From contig WJJX01000117.1 in assembly GCA_014729445.1 (NCBI GenBank), positions 1 to 7,197 on the forward strand: a DNA stretch of 7,197 nt, written 5' to 3'. A program made the position numbers and the translations under genes. Positions 1 to 4,603 of the stretch are shown here, one piece after another. The notes under the pieces were generated by a model. It was not told where the DNA came from. It saw only the letters and a program-made list of their open reading frames with translations, and made no database searches. Positions within the stretch are counted from its first letter, which is position 1. Each line of letters opens with the position of its first letter. The stretch comes from Candidatus Moraniibacteriota bacterium. GTDB lineage: Bacteria > Patescibacteriota > Minisyncoccia > CAIUEV01 > JAHKAQ01.

Positions 1-201
1 CTAATCACCCGCTGCCCCAGCGACTGGGAAACTGTCGGTAATTTAGCTAAAAACAAATTTAATCCCTACAAAAAAATCAAACCCTGCCAAGTCAAATACT
101 GCGACTGCCCTATCGCTTCAACCGAAAAATGCGTTAATATCAACAAAAGAATCAACAAAGAAGAGACGAGTTTGGAGGCTTTGATTGGGAGCCAGGATTA
201 A
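1..201 (+). CDS. C-terminal fragment of a Cys-rich protein, possibly radical SAM/SPASM
   Basis: Frame 1 is open from the window edge to TAA at 199-201, giving the last 66 residues of a protein whose start lies outside. The fragment has Cys at residues 5, 29, 34, 36 and 43, including a CQVKYCDC stretch followed by KCVNINKRI. Clustered C-terminal cysteines like this are typical of auxiliary iron-sulfur domains at the end of radical SAM/SPASM proteins, often found beside polysaccharide genes. With the catalytic CxxxCxxC part missing, this is inference, and another metal-binding tail is possible. Codons are C-ending (ATC, ACC, TGC, CCC), unlike the AT-rich genes that follow. The last residues (SQD-stop) are encoded by the start of a dispersed CAGGAT repeat, so the native C-terminus may have been replaced or extended. 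Confidence 0.55.
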   Translation, partial: LITRCPSDWETVGNLAKNKFNPYKKIKPCQVKYCDCPIASTEKCVNINKRINKEETSLEALIGSQD

Positions 202-219
202 GAAGGATGGATAGGATAG
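190..219. repeat. Half copy of the CAGGAT hairpin repeat
   Basis: The stretch contains GCCAGGAT, then GATTAAGAAGGAT, then ATAGGATAG. The 13-mer GATTAAGAAGGAT occurs on the opposite strand in the full copy at 1025-1128, and the spaced GGAT units match the copy at 6966-7054. Only one arm is present, so no hairpin can form. It overlaps the stop codon of the preceding gene. Confidence 0.6.
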
Positions 220-232
220 TAAAATAATTTTG

Positions 233-559
233 CTAAGCCACTTTTTCTCCGGTTGTCTTAACTTCCCAAACCATAGGATCATTAATATCTTTAAAATCTT
301 TTTCGGTAAAACTAATAGGTTGAATCCTTAAATCTACATTATTTCTAAGCTCCCACAATTTTAACCTATTTTTTTCGTTATAATTTTTCACTTGATTGGT
401 TATAACGGCAACATCGATATCACTCCATTTATGAGCTTTATTTTTAGCATAAGAACCAAACAAATAAACACTTTTAAAGGGGTATTGGGCTTCTTTTAAT
501 TGCTTAACATATTTATTAACTAACTTTTTTGCTTCCGCTTTTCCTTTAACTTTTGACAT
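233..559 (-). CDS. Minimal nucleotidyltransferase (MNT/MntA-like), partner of HEPN protein
   Basis: This 108-aa protein belongs to the small DNA polymerase beta-like nucleotidyltransferases. The active-site signature is visible: GS at residues 35-36, SDID with D47 and D49, and a third carboxylate D76 in VDLRI, which together would bind two metal ions and NTP. In studied HEPN/MNT pairs of the HepT/MntA type, the MNT is the antitoxin and transfers AMP to the HEPN toxin. The gene overlaps the 3' end of the HEPN gene by 40 nt (520-559), so the two are co-transcribed and probably translationally coupled. No SD precedes the ATG. It ends at TAG (233-235) with no convincing terminator before the gene on the other strand. 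The family call is strong, but the antitoxin role is inferred from the pairing. Confidence 0.88.
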   Translation of the reverse strand: MSKVKGKAEAKKLVNKYVKQLKEAQYPFKSVYLFGSYAKNKAHKWSDIDVAVITNQVKNYNEKNRLKLWELRNNVDLRIQPISFTEKDFKDINDPMVWEVKTTGEKVA

Positions 560-942
560 AATTTTTCGTATAATTTATTAATCTTTAAATATTTAACTTT
601 AATACTACTTAATTTATTGTATTTTTTATAAAAATCCAATTTATAATCAGGATACCTTGAACTAATATTAAAATCGTTTACTTTATTTAAAAACTTTCTT
701 TCAATTTTACTTAAATCACAATTAGCTAATTGGTCTAATCTTAACAGATCATGAATATAAGGAGCATGCTTCTTTGTTTCAAAAACAACATGCGCTTTTA
801 AGATTTTTTCAAGGATAATATGACCAAAAAATAAACAATTACTATAATGTTTAGCCTTAAAAAGACTCTCCATAACCTTTTTATCATTTTGGGCCGTTTT
901 TACCCAATAATCAACCACTTTTGTTAAATTTATCCTTGGCAT
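520..942 (-). CDS. HEPN-domain protein (toxin-like partner of MNT)
   Basis: This is a 140-aa, Lys-rich, helical protein. Family hallmarks are an N-terminal helix with DYWVKTAQND (11-20), the helix around FFGHIILEKILKA (38-50), HDLLRL at 64-69, and SRYPDY at 95-100. These match the HEPN family (PF05168 type) normally encoded next to minimal nucleotidyltransferases. HEPN proteins are often RNases with an R-x4-6-H motif. Here no Arg is followed by His at that spacing (Arg at 3, 68, 82, 96, 136; His at 32, 41, 51, 59, 64), so the classical catalytic motif is absent. It is the first gene of the pair. The ATG at 942 has only an A-rich upstream stretch and no real SD. A promoter lies at 971-999. The C-terminal tail (KLKEKRKQKS) is basic. 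Toxin activity is uncertain. Confidence 0.82.
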   Translation of the reverse strand: MPRINLTKVVDYWVKTAQNDKKVMESLFKAKHYSNCLFFGHIILEKILKAHVVFETKKHAPYIHDLLRLDQLANCDLSKIERKFLNKVNDFNISSRYPDYKLDFYKKYNKLSSIKVKYLKINKLYEKLCQKLKEKRKQKS

Positions 943-970
943 GTTTTTTTCTTAAACTGATCTTATCGAC

Positions 971-999
971 ATTATCACTTACTGTATTTAAAATAACAA
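971..999 (-). promoter_or_regulatory. Predicted sigma70-type promoter of the HEPN-MNT operon
   Basis: On the minus strand, TTGTTA (994-999) is followed by a 17-nt spacer and GATAAT (971-976, 5 of 6 to consensus). The expected start near 964 leaves a leader of about 20 nt before the HEPN ATG. The spacing matches the other predicted minus-strand promoters in this window. Confidence 0.55.
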
Positions 1000-1024
1000 A
1001 AAATCGATTAATAATCAATCTTGC

Positions 1025-1128
1025 GAACCAAGATAGCCAGGATAAAAAAAATATACAGGATGGAAAAATATCCTGGGTATCCTTCTTAATCTTGGGTATC
1101 CTGGTTCATATCCTGGCCATCCCGGTTC
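1025..1128. repeat. CAGGAT-family inverted repeat, full copy
   Basis: The outer arms are 1025-1043 (GAACCAAGATAGCCAGGAT) and 1110-1128, whose complement reads GAACCGGGATGGCCAGGAT, matching at 16 of 19 positions. Between them are further ACAGGAT and ATCCTGG units, so the whole region can fold into a long imperfect stem. The same building blocks (AACCAGGAT, CAGGAT, GGAT with spacers of about 6 nt) recur at 6966-7054 and as a half copy at 190-219. An open reading frame crosses it on the plus strand (921-1196), but its translation is only repeat and terminator sequence. I regard this as non-coding. Confidence 0.75.
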
Positions 1129-1129
1129 A

Positions 1130-1204
1130 AATTAAAAGAGGCCCCACCTCGGAAACATCAACCGTCCAAACTGCACGGTATCCGTTATCCATTTAGATGG
1201 GGCC
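1130..1204 (-). terminator. Rho-independent terminator of the 108-aa exported protein gene (possibly bidirectional)
   Basis: The outer stem is GGCCCCACCT (1140-1149) with AGATGGGGCC (1195-1204), with one mismatch. On the minus strand it is followed by TCTTTTAATT, and on the plus strand by a run of seven T (1206-1212). The long interior contains an ACCGT/ACGGT inner hairpin and the motif AAACATCAACCG (1153-1164), which recurs almost unchanged in the terminator of the neighbouring gene. Confidence 0.65.
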
Positions 1205-1226
1205 CTTTTTTTGCGGCGGATTCCGA

Positions 1227-1553
1227 TTATTCGGACCGCCAGATTTTCTCGACATAGCACTTGGAATTCCCACAAGGGGCCTTCCGGCCGCTTTCAAAAT
1301 CAGCCTGAAGTGCTTGCGCCGCAACAAGTGCAGCATCTCTTACTTCTTGTGACGGAAAATCATTGATGTTAATCAGCATAACCTGAATACGCCAATTTTC
1401 GTATTTGACTTCCACCATTTGGGGGAGAGAACTATCTCCCCAGTAATTCACTTCGAAATCCTCGATATAACCAAGTTTTTCGAAAGTTCCAGCCATCACG
1501 ATAGAAGTAAAGATAGCCAGGAACACCATTGCCGCCAAGATCGCCTTTTTCAT
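1227..1553 (-). CDS. Small exported protein, shares unrecognised C-terminal domain with its neighbour
   Basis: This 108-aa precursor starts with MKKAILAAMVFLAIFTSIVM, then AG: a basic n-region, hydrophobic core and likely signal peptidase I cleavage after Ala21. The mature protein is about 87 residues. It contains EVNYW, IQVML, FPSQEVR, GRKxPCG and a C-terminal IWR, and carries two cysteines (C94, C99) that could form a disulfide after export. By hand alignment about 42 of 73 residues are identical to the C-terminus of the 398-aa protein encoded upstream. I chose ATG 1553 because CAAGGAG lies at SD distance before it and the signal peptide begins there. The in-frame ATG at 1583 would add ten residues ahead of the signal peptide and has no SD. 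It has its own promoter and terminator and is G+C-richer than the flanks. I recognise no family, and function is unknown. Confidence 0.8.
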   Translation of the reverse strand: MKKAILAAMVFLAIFTSIVMAGTFEKLGYIEDFEVNYWGDSSLPQMVEVKYENWRIQVMLININDFPSQEVRDAALVAAQALQADFESGRKAPCGNSKCYVEKIWRSE

Positions 1554-1615
1554 CTGTCTTTCTCCTTGTTGTGGGTTTAACAAACCTGACCTCAGGCTGA
1601 AAGATTACTTTCTGT

Positions 1616-1673
1616 CTGAAGCCACATAACAGGATAAAAAAGCTTTGCTTTTTATTCTGTTATCCAGCTTCAG
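1616..1673 (-). promoter_or_regulatory. 5'-end stem-loop in the leader of the 108-aa protein gene
   Basis: CTGAAGC (1616-1622) pairs with GCTTCAG (1667-1673). After a short internal mismatch, ATAACAGGATAAAAAAGC pairs with GCTTTTTATTCTGTTAT around a small loop. The predicted transcription start (about 1675) would place this hairpin almost exactly at the mRNA 5' end. That position is known in other bacteria to protect transcripts from decay. No riboswitch class is recognised, and the function is inferred. Confidence 0.55.
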
Positions 1674-1681
1674 GATTTTAT

Positions 1682-1710
1682 ATATTATCATAAATCTTAA
1701 TTTTTGTCAA
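1682..1710 (-). promoter_or_regulatory. Predicted promoter of the 108-aa exported protein gene
   Basis: On the minus strand, a consensus -35 TTGACA (1705-1710), a 17-nt spacer and TAATAT (1682-1687), with TG one base before the -10 (extended -10). A start near 1675 gives a leader of about 120 nt. Confidence 0.65.
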
Positions 1711-1740
1711 GGAAAAGTTTGGTTTTTCTTCTAAAAGGCT

Positions 1741-1812
1741 AGACAAATGAAAGAAGCCTTACCCTTAAACATCAATCGCTTGAAGCGACTAACGTCAACA
1801 TCTGGGTAAGGC
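1741..1812 (-). terminator. Rho-independent terminator of the 398-aa exported protein gene
   Basis: GCCTTACCC (1756-1764) and GGGTAAGGC (1804-1812) form a perfect 9-bp outer stem. Inside lies a second hairpin, TCGCTT/AAGCGA (about 1776-1788). On the minus strand the stem is followed by a T-rich TTCTTTCATTTGTC. The interior motif AAACATCAATCG (1767-1778) matches 11 of 12 positions in the terminator at 1130-1204. Confidence 0.65.
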
Positions 1813-1843
1813 TCCTCGGTTTTCTCCTTTCGTTTAGAAGTTC

Positions 1844-3040
1844 TTAAAATTGCCTGGCGTTGGCAGCAATATTTCTGTTTCCTCGCCAGATAATCGCCAT
1901 ATGGCAGTTCTTTCCACTTCCGCACGGAGTTTTCCTACCGGCCGCTATATCGGCGGCTAAACAGTTAGCTGCCTCGAGAGCTTTCATTCGGACTTCCTGA
2001 GAAGGGAATTCCCTCAAATTGACCAACATCACTTGGATGCCGCCGTTAGTCCATTTCGTTTGGACTTGAGGAGTGCCTCCATCTTGCCAGTAATTTACTT
2101 CGTAATTTTCCAATGTTCCGGCGAAATCAAACTGACCTGACTCCGGCCGGGAAACCGTGTTAAAGGTCTGGGGACATCCATCCCCTGAACCGTCCTGACA
2201 GTCGGGGTCCCAGATTTTAGCGGTTGTTCCGCTTCCTGCCGCCGTCATCGCGCTTACCGCTGTTGTCCCTTGTCTTCGCAGCTTCAGGTTTTCGATTTCG
2301 AGATCCTTAATCTGCGCATGAAGAATTTCCAACTCATCGATTAACGCCTGACGAATCCTTAGCTGGTCAATGGTCATTTGATCGATTTGAGCATTCTTCA
2401 CATAAAGCTGCTGCTCAATTCGAACTACTTGGGCGGTGAGTCTATCGACTTCGATCTCTTTGGCGCTCAGCCTGCCTTTGATCTTAACATTTTCCGCACT
2501 TACCTCTCCCAAATTTGTTTCAGCAGCGCTCAAGTCCCGCCGGATCCGGAGGTAATCCATATGTGTTCTCCCCAGATCGGTCGTTTCTGCCTTGATCTCA
2601 GCCACCTGGAATTTGGGTTTTTTGGTTTTAAGCCACGCCGCATGAAGCTTGCGACCCTTGACCAAAGCCGCTCTTGTCTCTCCCGGAGTCTCCGGATAAG
2701 TAAACCGTTGTTCGGCTGAAACATGATCAGGATTTGCCAAGTTGTTATGTCCCATGGCAATAATCATGTTCCACCCATTTCGCTTGCATAGTTCGCTAAA
2801 TGTTCCGCCTAAGGGCACCGTTCCAACAAAGACTTTTCCAAGTATCGACACTGTCTGGCCTGTATCGGCCTTGATCTCTTGCAAGTCTTTTTCCACTCTG
2901 TCCAGGCGGTCGTCCAGATGGCTCCGCAATTCTTTTATCTGTCCACATTCGTCACACCCCGTTTCGCCGGCGAAAACTCCACCGGCAACCATTGCCAGCA
3001 TTGCCATCATCACGATGGCAATTTTCAGGTTTCTGTTCAT
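1844..3040 (-). CDS. Exported LysM-like / coiled-coil protein with the shared C-terminal domain
   Basis: A 398-aa precursor. Residues 1-24 form a signal peptide (basic MNRNLK, then a hydrophobic stretch ending VFA). A CDEC pair follows at 29-32 and a short charged helix at 34-58. Residues about 70-116 resemble a degenerate LysM module (GGTFSELCKRNGW, then NNLANPDHVS, then RFTYP), which would suggest binding to peptidoglycan or another glycan. Residues about 145-257 have heptad-like spacing and look like a long coiled coil. A Thr/Ala/Gly linker and an acidic Cys-containing loop (DPDCQDGSGDGC, 278-289) lead to the C-terminal domain at about 304-388. That domain is paralogous to the 108-aa neighbour, with EVNYW, IQVML, FPSQEVR, GRKTPCG and IWR. 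The start is supported by AAAGGAG six bases before the ATG. The promoter is consensus, the leader long and structured. No homologue recognised; an envelope structural or adhesin-like role is a guess. Confidence 0.82.
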   Translation of the reverse strand: MNRNLKIAIVMMAMLAMVAGGVFAGETGCDECGQIKELRSHLDDRLDRVEKDLQEIKADTGQTVSILGKVFVGTVPLGGTFSELCKRNGWNMIIAMGHNNLANPDHVSAEQRFTYPETPGETRAALVKGRKLHAAWLKTKKPKFQVAEIKAETTDLGRTHMDYLRIRRDLSAAETNLGEVSAENVKIKGRLSAKEIEVDRLTAQVVRIEQQLYVKNAQIDQMTIDQLRIRQALIDELEILHAQIKDLEIENLKLRRQGTTAVSAMTAAGSGTTAKIWDPDCQDGSGDGCPQTFNTVSRPESGQFDFAGTLENYEVNYWQDGGTPQVQTKWTNGGIQVMLVNLREFPSQEVRMKALEAANCLAADIAAGRKTPCGSGKNCHMAIIWRGNRNIAANARQF

Positions 3041-3106
3041 TGTGTTCTCCTTTATCGGTTTTTGGGGGTTAAAAAACTCACTAACTTCTAAACGTTTTTA
3101 AGGTGC

Positions 3107-3118
3107 TCACCTCCTTTC
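3107..3118 (-). promoter_or_regulatory. Perfect SD sequence in the leader without a start codon (STAB-SD-like)
   Basis: The minus strand reads GAAAGGAGGTGA, fully complementary to the usual 16S rRNA 3' end, but 67 nt upstream of the real ATG (3040). No ATG, GTG or TTG follows at a usable distance. Such start-less SDs in long leaders are known as STAB-SD mRNA stabilisers in Bacillus cry3A-type transcripts. The role here is inferred. Confidence 0.45.
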
Positions 3119-3159
3119 AGTTGGAGTAAACTTTTGGAACTCCGCCCAATGCGAAGCCC

Positions 3160-3206
3160 AAATCACACCCCCAGATTTTTCAAAACCCAATCTGAGGTTG
3201 TGATTT
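3160..3206 (-). promoter_or_regulatory. Long stem-loop in the 5' leader of the 398-aa protein gene
   Basis: Arms 3160-3177 and 3189-3206 match at 16 of 18 positions around an 11-nt loop. The hairpin lies mid-leader, between the promoter (3293-3321) and the start-less SD (3107-3118). There is no T tract, so it is not an intrinsic terminator, and no known riboswitch is recognised. Confidence 0.55.
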
Positions 3207-3280
3207 AAACTTCTTCTTACCATGCAGAATTAAAACGGTTGTTAATTTAAGGTACTAACTAGACTTTAAGACACACTCCA

Positions 3281-3333
3281 GGGTGATCTATTATTATAAC
3301 ATTTTTAGCTAAAAATGTCAAAATAGATCACCC
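3281..3333 (-). promoter_or_regulatory. Perfect consensus promoter inside a 53-bp palindrome (operator-like)
   Basis: On the minus strand, TTGACA (3316-3321), a spacer of exactly 17 nt and TATAAT (3293-3298): a fully consensus sigma70 promoter. The spacer lies within a perfect 20-bp palindrome (3299-3318, ACATTTTTAGCTAAAAATGT). Outside lie perfect 12-bp inverted arms GGGTGATCTATT (3281-3292) and AATAGATCACCC (3322-3333). Predicted transcription begins near 3286, inside the downstream arm, giving a leader of about 245 nt. The symmetry suggests a repressor or activator site. Alternatively the structure, followed by TTTTTT on the plus strand (3335-3340), could terminate plus-strand transcription, but no plus-strand gene lies before it. 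Confidence 0.75.
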
Positions 3334-3397
3334 CTTTTTTCCTTATTTAATGAATTTTTAAAAAATTCTCTTAATTAATCACAATTTTTCAGGGTAG

Positions 3398-3419
3398 TTT
3401 ATAGCATCGAGTCTATAAA
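3398..3419 (-). terminator. Weak AT-rich hairpin after the radical SAM gene
   Basis: TTTATAG (3398-3404) and CTATAAA (3413-3419) form a 7-bp stem with an 8-nt loop, seven bases past the radical SAM stop codon. There is no T tract on the minus strand, so termination here is doubtful. It is recorded because no better terminator is visible between this gene and the next promoter. Confidence 0.25.
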
Positions 3420-3426
3420 ATCAAGA

Positions 3427-4545
3427 TTACTTGACCAGTTTCAACAACTGCCTCGGCCCATTAATCAATAAGTCTTTAAAGGTCGGTCGGTAAAAGCAGC
3501 CGATTAAACAGCCGATTTGGCACTTTAATGAGGCTTGGATGAATTTTTTTCGCTCTGGACTTTGGATGAAGTCGGTTAGGCTGCCTTTTTTAAGGTCGTA
3601 GATTTTTCCGAATTTGCAGGCGTTGACTTCTCCTTTAGGGTGAATGGAGATTCTGTCGATTAGGCCAAAGCAGGGATTATGGGTTCTGTCTTTTAATTCT
3701 TTGGTGAAGTAGGGGTAAAAATCTTCGATGTGCTTTTTGCTGTTTAGGATGATTTCGGGATGTTTTTCTTTTAATTCTAAAAGACGTTTGATTACTTTTC
3801 TTAACTTGGCGTAATTTTTTCTCTGCACCCATAAATTGGTCTCTTTTTGCTTATCTTTAAGGGTTCTTCGATTTTGGTAATCAAACAGGTCAAACGGTTG
3901 GATGAAAAACAAGAAATCATTTTTAATTGCATAATTAATGACTTTTTCTACTTCATCTAAATTTTCATTGGATAAAACAAAATTAAGCTTAATCTTAATA
4001 TTAGAATAATCGCCTTTATTAAAAACCTTAACCGCTTTTTGAAACGCTTGATAAGCACCTTGAAAACCTCTTAAATCATCATGTTTTTCTGCATTAAGCG
4101 CGTCTAAGGAAAGCGAAATATGTCCTCCGCCCGATCGATTGTACTCTTCTAAGATCTCTTTGGTTAAAAGATAGCCGTTAGTCACAAAGTGGGTGTAAAA
4201 CCCTTTTTGATTAGCGTGTTTTAATAACGGGAAGATCTTATCCTTCCAGAAAAGTAAGGGCTCTCCACCGGTAACACAAAATTCTCTAATGCCTAAAGTC
4301 TTCATCTCATCAATTAATTCTATCATTCTTTCTTTGGAAATGTATTCTTCTATTTTTTCTTTAAATCCTTTTTCCCAAGAAGGACACATTTTACAACGAA
4401 AATTGCATTTACTAGATAAGGTGTATTGCACCTTTTCCGCTTTAGGCATCCATTTGCCGGTTCTTAAAAAAACTCGACTTTGAATATTCGATTTAACTTT
4501 ATTTAAGCCAATTCTGGTATATTTTTTAAGTTTATTAAAATTCAT
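3427..4545 (-). CDS. Radical SAM enzyme with SPASM-like C-terminal cysteines
   Basis: This 372-aa protein carries the radical SAM cluster motif CNFRCKMC (C47, C51, C54), which binds the 4Fe-4S cluster that cleaves S-adenosylmethionine. It also has the GGEP motif at 93-96 and a SLSLDA strand at 144-149. After the barrel come C292, the IHPKGEVNAC segment (C310), and C342, C346, C350. This is the CxG...PxGxVxxC arrangement of SPASM or Twitch auxiliary cluster domains. Relatives modify peptides, act as enzyme-maturing factors, or sit in glycan clusters with unknown substrate. It follows the Wzz-like gene by 58 nt on the same strand with no promoter that I can see, so a two-gene operon is likely. 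The ATG has no SD. The N-terminus is basic (KLKKYTRIGLNKVKSN), and the substrate cannot be predicted. Confidence 0.88.
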   Translation of the reverse strand: MNFNKLKKYTRIGLNKVKSNIQSRVFLRTGKWMPKAEKVQYTLSSKCNFRCKMCPSWEKGFKEKIEEYISKERMIELIDEMKTLGIREFCVTGGEPLLFWKDKIFPLLKHANQKGFYTHFVTNGYLLTKEILEEYNRSGGGHISLSLDALNAEKHDDLRGFQGAYQAFQKAVKVFNKGDYSNIKIKLNFVLSNENLDEVEKVINYAIKNDFLFFIQPFDLFDYQNRRTLKDKQKETNLWVQRKNYAKLRKVIKRLLELKEKHPEIILNSKKHIEDFYPYFTKELKDRTHNPCFGLIDRISIHPKGEVNACKFGKIYDLKKGSLTDFIQSPERKKFIQASLKCQIGCLIGCFYRPTFKDLLINGPRQLLKLVK

Positions 4546-4603
4546 GATAGAAGGGATTAAGAATTAAAGCTGTTTAAAATTCTATTAATACAATAATAAA
4601 ACT

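Noticed and set aside
1025..1128. CRISPR-like array made of CAGGAT units
   Set aside because: The units are only 6-9 bases with short variable gaps and inverted arms; there are no 25-40-bp direct repeats with spacers and no cas genes.
921..1196. Plus-strand open frame of 91 codons
   Set aside because: It runs through the HEPN promoter, the CAGGAT repeat and a terminator, has no SD, and its translation has no domain features; the frame is open by chance.
1554..1583. Upstream ATG (1583) as the start of the 108-aa protein
   Set aside because: It lacks an SD and would put ten polar residues before a clean signal peptide, and the AAGGAG for the 1553 start lies inside this stretch.
1731..1925. 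Minus-strand frame overlapping the terminator and the 3' end of the 398-aa protein gene
   Set aside because: It reads through the terminator hairpin in a different frame from a well supported gene.
2378..3101. Several plus-strand and minus-strand frames inside the 398-aa protein gene and its leader
   Set aside because: They are antisense or off-frame shadows; the main frame has a signal peptide, an SD, a promoter and a paralogous domain.
3107..3118. Fragment of a 16S rRNA 3' end (TCACCTCCTTTC on the plus strand)
   Set aside because: Only the 12-nt anti-SD core matches and there is no helix 45 sequence beside it; an SD on the minus strand is the simpler explanation.
3281..3340. Intrinsic terminator for plus-strand transcription (palindrome followed by TTTTTT)
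   Set aside because: No plus-strand gene precedes it and a complete consensus minus-strand promoter lies inside; promoter/operator is the better reading, though dual use is possible.
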